DNA from: Halomonas sp. 7T
GTDB lineage: Bacteria; Pseudomonadota; Gammaproteobacteria; Pseudomonadales; Halomonadaceae
Direction of reading: 5' to 3'
DNA: 64,000 nucleotides
NCBI RefSeq assembly: GCF_025643255.1
Contig: NZ_CP087112.1
Coordinates: forward strand, 1-64,000
The notes beneath the pieces were generated by a model, which saw nothing but the letters and a program-made list of their open reading frames with translations, searched no databases and was not told the origin of the DNA. The translations under genes were made by a program, and so were the position numbers. Positions 47,768 to 56,951 of the stretch are shown here, one piece after another (within the stretch, counting starts at the first letter, position 1; each line of letters opens with the position of its first letter).

Positions 47768-50307
47768 TCGTCACCTTTTTCCAGCGGCCGTTTGTTGTGC
47801 AGGGCGTCGTGCTGGGAACCGTATTGGGCGCGTAGAGACTCAGCCGCCATCAGCACGCGCTCGGGCGTGGCCGGGGTATCGAGTCGCGGTGCTTCGGCGT
47901 AGTCGGCAAGGCTCGCTAGGGCATCACGTAAGGCTGACCACACCGCCATGCCAAGCATGAAGGGAGGTTCGCCCACGGCCTTGGAGCGATAGATGCTGGC
48001 CATGGAGTTGGGGTGTCCCTCCAGCAGCTTGACGTTGAACACCGGGGGTAGATCGCCGTAGGTGGGGATTTTGTAGGTGGCCGGGCCGTCGGAGATTAGT
48101 CGGCCGGCCTCGTTCCACTTCAGCTCTTCGCTGGTGAGCCAGCCCATGCCCTGAATGAAGCCGCCCTCCACCTGACCAATATCGATAGCTGGGTTCAGCG
48201 AGTTGCCCACGTCTTGCAGGATATCGACCCGGTCAACCTGGTATTCGCCGCTAAGGGTATCCACGCTGACTTCTGCCACGGCAGCGCCGAAGGCGTAGTA
48301 GTAAAAAGGGCGGCCCTGGCCGACGTTACGGTCGTAGTGGATCAACGGCGTAGCGTAGAAGCCTTTCTCCGAGAGCGAGATGCGATTCAGATAGGCTGCC
48401 TGGATCAATTCGCCCCAGGGAATGCGGCGTTCGCTCTCGCCGTGGCCGGCGATCAGGTGTCCGGCTTCCAGGCGCATGTCTTCGCGATCAAGCCCCTGAT
48501 CCTGATAGAGGTGCTCATGGGCGAAATCGAACAGCCGCTGCTTGAGCTTCAAGCAGGCATCGCGTGCTGCTTGGCCATTGAGGTCGGTGCCACTAGAGGC
48601 GGCGGTGGGCGAGGTGTTGGGCACTTTGTCGGTGCGCGTGGCGGTGATGCGGACTTGCTCGGTATCGAGTCCCAGCTCACGGGCGGCCACCTGACAGATC
48701 TTGGTGTGCAGGCCCTGGCCCATTTCGGTGCCGCCGTGGTTAATCATCACGCTGCCGTCGGTATAGACGTGCAGCAGCGCGCCGGCCTGATTGAGGTGCT
48801 TAGCGGTGAAGGAAATACCGAATTTCACCGGCGTTAGCGCTAGGCCACGCTTGATGATGGGGCTCCCGGCGTTGAATTCGCTGATCGCACGGCGCCGTTC
48901 CCAGTAGTCGCTGCTGGTCTCAAGCTGTTCGACCAGATCATGGAGCAGACCTATCTGATCCACCTGCTGGCCATAGTGGGTCATGTCACGGCGGGTTCCT
49001 TGGGGAGCAGCGCGGTAGAAGTTGCGCTTGCGTACCGTCAGCGGGTCCTCGCCGATGCGCCGGGCGATGTCATCCATGGCCGCCTCTATCACCATCATGC
49101 CCTGGGGGCCGCCGAAGCCGCGAAAAGCGGTGTTCGATGCGGTATGGGTGCGGGCACGGTGGCCGGTCACGCGGGCATCGCCCAAGGAGTAGGCGTTGTC
49201 GCTGTGGAACATGGCGCGGTCGACGATGGCGTCTGAGAGATCCGGCGAATAGCCGCAGTCGCCAATCAAGGTGATCTCGCCGCCCTGAATCACGCCCTGT
49301 TCGTCAACGCCCAGCCGGTAGCGGTTATGGAAGGGGTGGCGCTTGCCGGTGGCACGCATATCGTCGCCACGCGGCAGACGCACCCGGGTGGCGCGACCGG
49401 TACGCCGGGCGAAAAGCGCGGCGATGCAGGCCCAGGGCGAAGCCTGGGTCTCCTTGCCGCCGAAGCCGCCGCCCATGCGGCGCACTTCCACGGTCACCGC
49501 ATGAAACGGAATGCCCAGCACCTCGGCTACCAGCTTTTGGGTTTCGCTGGGGTGCTGATTGGAGGTGAAGACCACCACGCCCTCATCCTCGGTGGGCTGC
49601 ACCAAGCAGGCCTGGCCTTCCAGGTAGAAATGTTCCTGGCCGCCGACGAACTGCTCGTCTTCCACCACCAGGGCGGCGTTCTTCAGGGCTTGCTCCCAGT
49701 CACCGCGCTGCTGAACATGGCTAGGGCGCACGAATTCTTCCCGTTCGGCGGCGGCGACCGGGTCGAGACAAGCCGTCTGCTCGTCGATCTCCACGACGGC
49801 CGCCTGGACGGCTTCTCTGGCAGCGCGATGACTCTCGGCCGCCACGGCGAACAACACCTGGCCGACGTAGCTGATCTCTTCTTCTACAAAGATGGGGTCG
49901 CCAGGGAAGACTGGGCCGATATCGGTATGGCCGGGCACATCGCCCACGGCGATCACATCCACCACGCCGGGCATGGCACGCACCTTGTCCAGGTCGAGGC
50001 GGGTCAGGCGGCCATGGACGACGGGAGAGAGGCCTAGGGCCACGTGCAGCGTGTTGGCCGGGGCGCTCAAATCATCGATGTAGGCGGCTCGGCCGGTGAC
50101 ATGCTTGACCGCGCTTTCATGGGCCTGGGAGTGCGGGTGAGTATTGGTATAAGGAAGCGTGTCACGTGCCAGGGGGCCAGAACCTTTGATGCGCCCATCG
50201 AGTTCGTGACGGGCCGTCGTCGACTCGGCGCTTACATCGGCGACGGCTTGTTTGTTGGATGCTGGCGCGGCATCGGGCGCCTTAGAGAGCTTAGTGAGCG
50301 TACGCAT
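47764..50307 (-). CDS. xdhB: Xanthine dehydrogenase, molybdenum-binding subunit
   Basis: Large subunit carrying the molybdopterin cofactor; oxidises hypoxanthine and xanthine to urate. 847 residues. Motifs: TGRAAYIDDL at the start of the aldehyde oxidase/xanthine dehydrogenase domain, RRMGGGFGGKETQA, AFRGFGGPQG, GTEMGQGLHTK and VGEPPFMLG with the active-site Glu. The first 65 residues are a low-complexity, Ala/Ser-rich extension longer than in typical bacterial XdhB proteins (about 780 residues). The start ATG at 50307 has ggaaggtgat before it and overlaps the end of xdhA by 17 bases. Confidence 0.95.
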   Translation of the reverse strand: MRTLTKLSKAPDAAPASNKQAVADVSAESTTARHELDGRIKGSGPLARDTLPYTNTHPHSQAHESAVKHVTGRAAYIDDLSAPANTLHVALGLSPVVHGRLTRLDLDKVRAMPGVVDVIAVGDVPGHTDIGPVFPGDPIFVEEEISYVGQVLFAVAAESHRAAREAVQAAVVEIDEQTACLDPVAAAEREEFVRPSHVQQRGDWEQALKNAALVVEDEQFVGGQEHFYLEGQACLVQPTEDEGVVVFTSNQHPSETQKLVAEVLGIPFHAVTVEVRRMGGGFGGKETQASPWACIAALFARRTGRATRVRLPRGDDMRATGKRHPFHNRYRLGVDEQGVIQGGEITLIGDCGYSPDLSDAIVDRAMFHSDNAYSLGDARVTGHRARTHTASNTAFRGFGGPQGMMVIEAAMDDIARRIGEDPLTVRKRNFYRAAPQGTRRDMTHYGQQVDQIGLLHDLVEQLETSSDYWERRRAISEFNAGSPIIKRGLALTPVKFGISFTAKHLNQAGALLHVYTDGSVMINHGGTEMGQGLHTKICQVAARELGLDTEQVRITATRTDKVPNTSPTAASSGTDLNGQAARDACLKLKQRLFDFAHEHLYQDQGLDREDMRLEAGHLIAGHGESERRIPWGELIQAAYLNRISLSEKGFYATPLIHYDRNVGQGRPFYYYAFGAAVAEVSVDTLSGEYQVDRVDILQDVGNSLNPAIDIGQVEGGFIQGMGWLTSEELKWNEAGRLISDGPATYKIPTYGDLPPVFNVKLLEGHPNSMASIYRSKAVGEPPFMLGMAVWSALRDALASLADYAEAPRLDTPATPERVLMAAESLRAQYGSQHDALHNKRPLEKGDE

Positions 50308-51772
50308 GGAGCATCACCTTCCGGGGGCTGTTGGTGGCGTCCTGGGCCTGGTTTTCATTAATCAGCACCAGACGCAGGCGTTCGAGCAGGTTGGCGGCGG
50401 AAACCTGACGATAGTGGGCGCTGCCGCGCACATCCGACATCGGCTGGAAATCCTGGGACAGCGCCAGCCGTGCTGCCTGGAAGGCTGCCGATGAGGGCGC
50501 TTTGCCCTCAAGCGCTGCTTCGGCCTGGGCCGCACGCTTGGGAATGCCGGCCATGCCGCCAAAGGCCAGGCGCACGTCGCGCAGGATTCCATCCTCCAGG
50601 CGCCAGGCGAAAGCCCCGAGCACGGCGGAAATATCGTCTTCACGCCGTTTGGAAAGCTTCCACACTTTGAGCGTTTCTCCTTCGACGGGATGAGGGAGGA
50701 ACACCGCGCGGATCGCTTCACCCTGCTGAAGGGCGGTACGTTTGTAGTCGAGGAAGAAATCGCTTAGCGGTAGTTCGCGCTCACCCGTAGGGCCAACCAG
50801 GCGCAGACGCGAACCCAAGGCCAGCAGTACTGGTGGGGTATCGCCGATGGGCGAGGCATTGGCCACGTTGCCGCCCAGGGTGCCCCGGTTGCGGATCTGG
50901 GAAGAACCCAACCGATGCAGCAGGTGGGCAAAGGCATCAAAGTGCTCTTGGAGCAGCGGTTCGATCCGGCTATACGTCACCGCCGCGCCAATCCACCAGC
51001 CGCGTCGGCCATCGTCGAGGGTGGTCTCTTCGATGACGTTCAGCTCGGCGACGCGCGTGAGATCGATAAGCCGCTCGAAGCGGGTCAGGCGCTGGGTGCT
51101 TTCCAGCCACAGGTCGGTGGCCCCGGCAACCAGCCGCGCTTCGGGGTGGCGCTCCAGGCACTCGACCAATTCGGCGAGCGTAGTGGGCTGGGCAAAGAGG
51201 CTTTCAACTGCGGCTGGTGCGGCTTTCGGCTCAGGGGCGGCCGCGTCCATCCAAAGCGGGCGATGTTCGGGATGCTCGTTCATGCTCAGCGCGGCGTCGC
51301 GGATCGGGCGGTAGCCGGTACAGCGGCATAGATTGCCCCCTAGAGCGGCCTCAAGGCGCTGTGGCGTCAGCGGCGCCAGGGACTTGCCTGGTTCCCTCCG
51401 CTGCTGCTCGTGAAGGGTGAACAGCGACATGACGATGCCCGGCGTGCAGAAGCCGCACTGGCTTCCATGGCATTCGACCATAGCGGCCTGGGCGGGGTGT
51501 AACTGGTTGCCATCGGCGAGGCCATCTACGGTCACCAGATGGCGTCCATTCAATTGATAGGCCGGGGTGATGCAGGCATTGGCGCTGTGATAGCGCAGCT
51601 CGCCGTCAGACCCTGTTTCGCCAATGGCGACGGTGCAGGCGCCGCAGTCACCGGAGGCACACCCCTCCTTAGTCCCCGTAGCGCCTAGGGTTTCGCGTAG
51701 CAGTTCAAGCACGCTGGTTTCGGGGGGCGCCTCGCAATGGCGGGGCTGCCCGTTGAGCAGGAAGTCGATCAT
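50291..51772 (-). CDS. xdhA: Xanthine dehydrogenase, FeS/FAD subunit
   Basis: Small subunit that passes electrons from molybdopterin via two [2Fe-2S] clusters to FAD and NAD. 493 residues. The plant-type cluster cysteines are Cys38, Cys43, Cys46 and Cys67, the second cluster Cys106, Cys109, Cys149 and Cys151 (CGFCTPG, CRCTGYRP). The FAD domain (about 190-360) has LVAGATDLWL and LGGNVANASPIGDTPP. First gene of the purine operon; the palindrome at 51819-51834 lies 47-62 bases before its start codon. Confidence 0.96.
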   Translation of the reverse strand: MIDFLLNGQPRHCEAPPETSVLELLRETLGATGTKEGCASGDCGACTVAIGETGSDGELRYHSANACITPAYQLNGRHLVTVDGLADGNQLHPAQAAMVECHGSQCGFCTPGIVMSLFTLHEQQRREPGKSLAPLTPQRLEAALGGNLCRCTGYRPIRDAALSMNEHPEHRPLWMDAAAPEPKAAPAAVESLFAQPTTLAELVECLERHPEARLVAGATDLWLESTQRLTRFERLIDLTRVAELNVIEETTLDDGRRGWWIGAAVTYSRIEPLLQEHFDAFAHLLHRLGSSQIRNRGTLGGNVANASPIGDTPPVLLALGSRLRLVGPTGERELPLSDFFLDYKRTALQQGEAIRAVFLPHPVEGETLKVWKLSKRREDDISAVLGAFAWRLEDGILRDVRLAFGGMAGIPKRAAQAEAALEGKAPSSAAFQAARLALSQDFQPMSDVRGSAHYRQVSAANLLERLRLVLINENQAQDATNSPRKVMLHAYAH

Positions 51773-51818
51773 CGCCGTGTCTCTTGTTGAACTTGTTAAA
51801 GGGGAGTGGTTGTCGTGA

Positions 51819-51834
51819 TTGACCGATTGGTCAA
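51819..51834. promoter_or_regulatory. RutR-like palindromic operator upstream of xdhA
   Basis: TTGACCGATTGGTCAA: perfect 6-base arms TTGACC/GGTCAA around a 4-base centre. On the minus strand it reads TTGACCAATCGGTCAA, which agrees at 13 of 14 fixed positions with the E. coli RutR consensus as I remember it (TTGACCAnnTGGTCAA). It lies where an xdhA promoter is expected and is probably a TetR-family operator. No regulator gene is in the window. Confidence 0.6.
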
Positions 51835-51890
51835 GATTTTTTCAGCATGTGCCAGGATGTCGCACTTTGCAAGTCTAAGAGAGGACTTTA

Positions 51891-52040
51891 TTGGAGGTAG
51901 TTAGAGGTGTAGTGGCAGCGGCCGGATTAGCTCTGGCTGTAACAGCCGTTAATAATCAGCAAGCTGCGAATATGGGAGCGGTTAGTGCCTTGATCTACCG
52001 CTGCTCACCGAAGCGACATGGCGACATAACCGAGAGCTAG
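51891..52040 (+). CDS. Possible 49-residue ORF, uncertain
   Basis: A TTG-started frame of 49 codons with agaggac 6 bases before it. The middle is a small hydrophobic segment (RGVVAAAGLALAVTAV), as in a tiny membrane peptide, followed by a basic tail. It lies in the otherwise empty 365-base gap between xdhA and telA, which has no other visible content apart from the operator and terminator. I found no relative and would treat it as doubtful. Confidence 0.2.
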   Translation: MEVVRGVVAAAGLALAVTAVNNQQAANMGAVSALIYRCSPKRHGDITES

Positions 52041-52093
52041 AGAAGAGGGCCGCAAAGCAGATAGGCTGCGCCGCTGAAACGGAGAAGCTGAAA

Positions 52094-52121
52094 GAAAAAG
52101 GGCGCCCGCGAAGGAGCGCTT
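52094..52121 (-). terminator. Terminator of the XpaC-like/telA pair
   Basis: Read on the minus strand: stem gcgctcc / gggcgc around ttcgc, followed by cctttttc, 17 bases beyond the telA stop. The stem has one G-T pair. Confidence 0.6.
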
Positions 52122-52137
52122 AGGGGTTGGTATCACA

Positions 52138-53340
52138 CTAGGGTAGTGGGTTTTGCTGCTGCGCGCTCCCTTCTTGAAGGCGCTCAATGGAGGCATTGCC
52201 CTGTTTAGCCAACGTCGCTAGGCGCTCGATCTGTTCATCCAGGCGGGGCAGCGCTTCCTGACGGTAGCTTGAAAGATCATCGATGGCACCCATTACCTCA
52301 CTAAACGCTTCTTCAAGCACCTGCATGTCGAGCATTGCGCCGGATGCTCGCTTCTGGATATCGACGCCTTGCTGGCGAAGAGCCTTGGCGGTTCCGCCAA
52401 TCAGCTGGGATGTGGTGGTGTTGAGGGCTTCGACACGATCTAGCACCAGGCGCTGATTCGCCATTGCCATCGCGACCGTTACCGCAACGGTAAGGGCCGA
52501 GACGGTCACATTGATAGCTCTATCGACGCCGCGCATCAACTCCCGGTTGTTGCGGATGATGACTTCTAGCGCCAGTATGCCTTGCTGGCTTACCGCCAGC
52601 TGCTGCTGAAGGTCGACAACGCGCTGGCGCAGGGGAAATAGCAGTTCTTCTTCTAAAAAGTGGCGCCGTGGATCATCGTCATCACGTGTGGTGATTTCGT
52701 CGCATAGTCGGCGGTCGATCGCGCGGCCTAGCGCAATCTGGCGGTTCAACTCGTTAAGAACGTGCGTTAACGCCTGCTGGTCATCGCTAAGGGTGAGGTT
52801 GTCACGGTGGAGCATGTCGCGGCCGCTTTCCAGCTCCGCAATGATCGCATCTAGCGCCTGCTGCGTATTTTCAAACTTACGAAAGTAGCGCTGTAGACGG
52901 CTATCAAGACCGGGAATGACGGAAAGGATGCGATCCAGGGCGGTTGGCGCCAAACGATGACGCGCGGGATCTAGCCCTTCCATGCGCCCGCGCAGATCCG
53001 TCAGCGCTTTGGCGACCGGCCCGCCTTCGTCGCCCTGGTGGGCTAGTTTTTGTAGCGGTGTTTGCAGCATGGCACTGCGATGAGCGGCCTGCTGCTGCAG
53101 TTCAAGCCCCATTTCGTCGATAGCGCGGCGCTGGCGAGCCGCCGATGTCTCGTCACTCTCAGCAAGGATATCTTCGACAAAGTCGTCAGCCATCGCCTCA
53201 AGCTCAGGGTCGATGTCACGGGCATCAAAATTGTCCGAATCGGCCTGACGCGCACCGAGTGGGCTAGCCCCTAACTGGTCGGCTATTTCGTCTACCGGCG
53301 GCAGGGAGAGACGACGATTGTCATCAGATTGCTGAGCCAT
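52138..53340 (-). CDS. telA: TelA/KlaA family protein (toxic anion resistance)
   Basis: 400 residues from the ATG at 53340 with aggag 6 bases before it. Largely helical and coiled, with TelA-family motifs around RLQRYFRKFENTQQALDAII and LEVIIRNNRELMRGVDRAINVTVSALTVAV. The N-terminal 60 residues are acidic and probably disordered. The family was named for tellurite resistance, but its biochemical role is unclear. The gene is preceded by an XpaC-like gene 71 bases upstream, a pairing known in Bacillus (xpaC-yceH). Stop is followed by its terminator. Confidence 0.88.
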   Translation of the reverse strand: MAQQSDDNRRLSLPPVDEIADQLGASPLGARQADSDNFDARDIDPELEAMADDFVEDILAESDETSAARQRRAIDEMGLELQQQAAHRSAMLQTPLQKLAHQGDEGGPVAKALTDLRGRMEGLDPARHRLAPTALDRILSVIPGLDSRLQRYFRKFENTQQALDAIIAELESGRDMLHRDNLTLSDDQQALTHVLNELNRQIALGRAIDRRLCDEITTRDDDDPRRHFLEEELLFPLRQRVVDLQQQLAVSQQGILALEVIIRNNRELMRGVDRAINVTVSALTVAVTVAMAMANQRLVLDRVEALNTTTSQLIGGTAKALRQQGVDIQKRASGAMLDMQVLEEAFSEVMGAIDDLSSYRQEALPRLDEQIERLATLAKQGNASIERLQEGSAQQQNPLP

Positions 53341-53411
53341 GGACAACTCCTGAACTATGAAAAAACCGGTTAAATAAAACTGGGTGAAAAATGCACAGTA
53401 GCATTAACCAC

Positions 53412-54353
53412 TTACTCCTTGCGCGCGTAACGATCCGCACCGTCTACAAAGCGGCGTAGTTCTTCCAACGCTCGCTCGGTGGTGACCGACGCCTGCGGGC
53501 GCACTGTTTCAATGCGTGCCATGGAAACCGCCGTATCGTCGAGCACGGTGAGGGCGGATTCGATACGGGCAGATAGCTTATTTAGCCGGTGTTCGGTTTC
53601 CACGAGTAAATCAAGACGGCGTACCAGAGCAGCGCGCTCTTCATCACTGATGCGCCTGCCCTCACGCTCCAGCCTGCTGCGTACGTAGCTGCCGTCCACG
53701 CTTACCACTCCGCGCGCCTGCGAGGCCATGGTGGTTAGCGTATCTACCGCGCCATAACAAACTTGAGTGACCAAGCCTTTTGAGCGTTCAAACGCTAACT
53801 CGCCCGTTGTGAACCGTTCGCCCAGCACGTCCATTACATGACGATAGCGGCTATAGAGGCGGTCTGTAAGGATCGCTAGGTCGGGGCGCTGGACGTCGAG
53901 TAGGCTCTGTTTGGCTTTGCACATCGCTAACACGAGGTCGTCGGCTCCTAGGGGTGGCCTTGCTGGGTCAAGCACTAATACACCGGCTTCATAGGCGTTG
54001 CGTTCCTCTTGAGCACGGCGCTGCTGTGTTTCGGCCTCTCTTTGAACCTCCTGGCGCTGCATATGGCGGCGGGCTAGCCAGCCACGCAGCGATCGTTCAG
54101 CGGGCAGCGCAACAGGAATGGCAATAATGCCCGCCAGCCAGCCAAACAGGCTGGGGCTGAAACCACCCCAGAGAGAGGTCAGCCACAGCAGCATGCTGAT
54201 CGAGGGAACCACCAGGCAGTAACGGCCGATAACCCGTAAGCGGCTTGGCGCCGTTATTGGAAGCGCCAAACCAGGATTAAAAAGGCCGACCACCAGCCAG
54301 GGTAAGCAGGTCATAAACAGGCCATAGGAAAATCCTTGCAGGAATCCCAGCAT
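53412..54353 (-). CDS. XpaC-like membrane protein, partner of TelA
   Basis: 313 residues. Two to three N-terminal membrane helices (about 5-25, 45-60, 62-80), followed by a basic coiled coil (RRHMQRQEVQREAETQQRRAQEE-like stretch, about 95-118) and a cytoplasmic helical domain. The layout and the position beside telA match the XpaC family (5-bromo-4-chloroindolyl phosphate hydrolysis proteins), for which no natural substrate is known. Direct sequence similarity was not tested. The start at 54353 has aagga upstream. Confidence 0.65.
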   Translation of the reverse strand: MLGFLQGFSYGLFMTCLPWLVVGLFNPGLALPITAPSRLRVIGRYCLVVPSISMLLWLTSLWGGFSPSLFGWLAGIIAIPVALPAERSLRGWLARRHMQRQEVQREAETQQRRAQEERNAYEAGVLVLDPARPPLGADDLVLAMCKAKQSLLDVQRPDLAILTDRLYSRYRHVMDVLGERFTTGELAFERSKGLVTQVCYGAVDTLTTMASQARGVVSVDGSYVRSRLEREGRRISDEERAALVRRLDLLVETEHRLNKLSARIESALTVLDDTAVSMARIETVRPQASVTTERALEELRRFVDGADRYARKE

Positions 54354-54664
54354 AGAGATGGCTATCCTTCAGTCATGGAACGCGAATGCGGCATTAAGAG
54401 TAAATCAGCAAGCCCCCGTGAACTAGCGGGCCAGTTATCGGCAACCACAAGAGGCCAATACAAACGACCTCTAAAACGGCTTAATAGTTTCAATTGTCTG
54501 TTCGGACGCTAACGCGAATATGGGGATAACGTTTCAGATGCGGGTTTGGTTTGGTTGAACGGTAGTCGTAGGGGAGAGGCGTTTTGAGTGGTGACAAGGC
54601 CTGCTATCGGTTGAGAAAAGTTTGCTAAGCTAGCCAGCGGTTTTCTTTGCGGGTACGCACTAGC
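54354..54664. other. Gene-free intergenic region between divergent genes
   Basis: 311 bases between the XpaC-like gene and yheT. It presumably contains both divergent promoters, but I see no site good enough to call. A small hairpin (cccgtgaactagcggg) lies near 54415-54430. No open frame with a ribosome binding site. Confidence 0.5.
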
Positions 54665-55699
54665 ATGAGTTCGCTTCACTCCTCGTTTCGCCCTGCGCGG
54701 TGGCTACCCAGCGGGCATTTGCAAACGCTGTTTAGCCCGCTGTTCCGCGCTAAGCCCAAACTACAGCGCCAACGTGAGCGCATCACGCTGGAAGATGGCG
54801 ACTTTATTGATCTGGACTGGTACGGCCCGCAAGGTGAACAGACGCGTTGCGCGATTCTTCTCCATGGCCTAACGGGCAGTTCATCGTCGCTGTATATCTT
54901 GGGCCAGCAGCAGGCGCTGGCAGCGAAGGGGTGGCAGAGTGTGGCGGTCAATTGGCGAGGTTGTTCCGGCGAGACTAACCATCGCGCCAGGGGCTATCAC
55001 TCTGGTGCTAGCGAAGACCTTGCTGATATCGTCAAGCAGCTCGCAGTTCGATACCCCGATAAGCCGCTAGCGGCGGTGGGGTACTCGTTGGGCGGCAATG
55101 TGTTGCTCAAGTACCTCGGCGAAACCGGGCGTCATAACCCGCTGCGTGGCGCCGTGGCGGTTTCGGTGCCGTTTCGTTTAGACCACTGCGCCGACCGGAT
55201 TAGCCAGGGCTTTTCTAGAGTGTACCAGGCACGCTTTCTGCGCGATTTGCGCCGCTATGTGGAATCCAAGCAGAGTGCGTTCCGTCAGCAGGGCAGACAA
55301 GAAGAGCTGGCGAGATTAAGCGCGCTTGAAACGCTGGAGGGCATGAAAACGTTTTGGGACTTTGATGGCAGGGTCACAGCGCCGTTACATGGTTTTGAGA
55401 GCGCCGATGCGTACTATCAGCGTTGCAGTAGCGCCTTTTTTGTTGAGGCTATTCAGGTGCCTACCTTGATTGTACATGCTGAAGATGATCCGTTTATCTA
55501 CCCGCTCAGCGTACCAAAGGCCGCAACGCTGCCTGACTGCGTTGCCTTGGAACTCTTTCCCGGCGGTGGGCACGTGGGGTTTATTGAAGGCAGCCCCTGG
55601 CGGCCACGCTACTATCTTGAACATCGGTTGCCTGCGTGGCTAAACGCCCAGGTGCCACATGCATCGGCGCCCCATCGCCCGCAGGTGCTAGCATCGTAA
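54665..55699 (+). CDS. yheT: YheT-family alpha/beta hydrolase
   Basis: 344 residues from ATG 54665. The family marker FRPARWLPSGHLQTLF occurs near residues 8-23. The nucleophile is Ser141 in VGYSLGGN; the acid and base are Asp in HAEDDPFI and His in GGHVGF. Members of this UPF0017/YheT group are putative esterases or lipases of unknown substrate. A second aldo/keto reductase gene follows after 25 bases and may be in the same transcript. Confidence 0.92.
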   Translation: MSSLHSSFRPARWLPSGHLQTLFSPLFRAKPKLQRQRERITLEDGDFIDLDWYGPQGEQTRCAILLHGLTGSSSSLYILGQQQALAAKGWQSVAVNWRGCSGETNHRARGYHSGASEDLADIVKQLAVRYPDKPLAAVGYSLGGNVLLKYLGETGRHNPLRGAVAVSVPFRLDHCADRISQGFSRVYQARFLRDLRRYVESKQSAFRQQGRQEELARLSALETLEGMKTFWDFDGRVTAPLHGFESADAYYQRCSSAFFVEAIQVPTLIVHAEDDPFIYPLSVPKAATLPDCVALELFPGGGHVGFIEGSPWRPRYYLEHRLPAWLNAQVPHASAPHRPQVLAS

Positions 55700-55724
55700 C
55701 CCACCACCCTTAGCGAGGTTTTCA

Positions 55725-56735
55725 ATGTCTGCGTTCTATGATCGTTTAAAAGAAGTGTCGTCGCCACGTATTGGTTTGGGGTGTATGAACCTTTCCCATG
55801 GCTATGGGCAGCATGTGCCAGAAGAGGAGGGCGTTAAGGCACTGAACGACGCCTTTGAGATGGGGTATCGCCATTTTGATACGGCCACGCTTTACGGCGG
55901 TACCGCTAACGAACGGCTGCTGGGCAAGGCGCTGGCCTCGAAGCGCCATGAGCTGCTGCTGGCTAGCAAGTGCGGAATGGCCATCGACCCAGAGAGCGGT
56001 AAGCGAGTGATCGATGGGCGGCCTGAGACGCTGCGACGTCAGTGTGAGGAGAGTCTGGCTCGCCTGAAAACCGATCATTTGGATCTCTACTATCTCCACC
56101 GCATGGATCGCCAAGTGCCCATTGCAGAGAGTGTTGGAGCGCTTGGCCGGTTGGTGGAAGAGGGTAAACTGCGCGCGGTGGGGTTATCGGAAATCTCCGC
56201 AGACACGCTGCGCAAAGCATACGCTGAGTACCCAATAGCGGCGGTACAGTCGGAATACTCACTGTGGACGCGTAACCCCGAAATTGCCCTCAGCCAGGCG
56301 TGCAAAGAGCTGGGTACGGCGCTGGTGGCCTTCAGTCCGTTGGGTCGCGGGTTTCTCTCTGGCGCTATCCACGCCGATACCGACTTCGCCGAAGGCGACA
56401 TGCGCGGGGGTATGCCGCGTTTTAATGGCGATAACCTCATCCACAACCTGACGCTACTAACGCACTTTAATAACACGGCGAAAGATTTGGCCATCACCCC
56501 CGCTCAGCTGGCGCTTGCTTGGGTGAAGGCGCAGGGTAACCATGTGATTCCCATTCCTGGGTCGCGCTCTGTTAACCATATGCAGGAAAACCTTAAGGCC
56601 GAGCAGGTAGTGCTAAGCGAGGCGGAGCTAGCCAAGCTCAATAACATGATGCTACCCGAAGAGGTCGCGGGTGCCCGTTATAATGAGGCACAGCAGGCTG
56701 ATATCGACACAGAAGATTTTGCCCATAAGGAATAA
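55725..56735 (+). CDS. Aldo/keto reductase
   Basis: 336 residues; NADPH-dependent carbonyl reductase fold. The tetrad is Asp52 and Tyr57 (FDTATLYGG), Lys82 (LASKCGM) and His125 (LYYLHRMD). IPIPGSRSVNHMQENL at the C-terminal NADP-binding end is typical. Distinct from the Tas-like reductase at 16250-17281, and closer to the AKR13-like group (YakC/plant-type). The physiological substrate is unknown. It lies directly after yheT. Confidence 0.93.
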   Translation: MSAFYDRLKEVSSPRIGLGCMNLSHGYGQHVPEEEGVKALNDAFEMGYRHFDTATLYGGTANERLLGKALASKRHELLLASKCGMAIDPESGKRVIDGRPETLRRQCEESLARLKTDHLDLYYLHRMDRQVPIAESVGALGRLVEEGKLRAVGLSEISADTLRKAYAEYPIAAVQSEYSLWTRNPEIALSQACKELGTALVAFSPLGRGFLSGAIHADTDFAEGDMRGGMPRFNGDNLIHNLTLLTHFNNTAKDLAITPAQLALAWVKAQGNHVIPIPGSRSVNHMQENLKAEQVVLSEAELAKLNNMMLPEEVAGARYNEAQQADIDTEDFAHKE

Positions 56736-56951
56736 TGACGTGCTGTTGAAAGCAGCGCCTACGGTAGCCCTCATGTCCAGCATCATGCAATTGACCGCAT
56801 TCAGCATTCGAGACGTGACGTCGTCTCCTGGCGCAGGTTACATGATTGCTGGCAAGGCCTAGGGCGACGATCCGAAGTCCTTTTGTCTCGATGACGTTGA
56901 GCAACTTTTGTTACTCATCGCCAGCGTTGCTAGGCCTCAGGCCTTAATCTG

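Noticed and set aside
48214..50037. Long plus-strand frames of 207 and 236 codons opposite xdhB
   Set aside because: They follow the codon periodicity of xdhB; composition rich in Gly, His and Val is typical of antisense frames.
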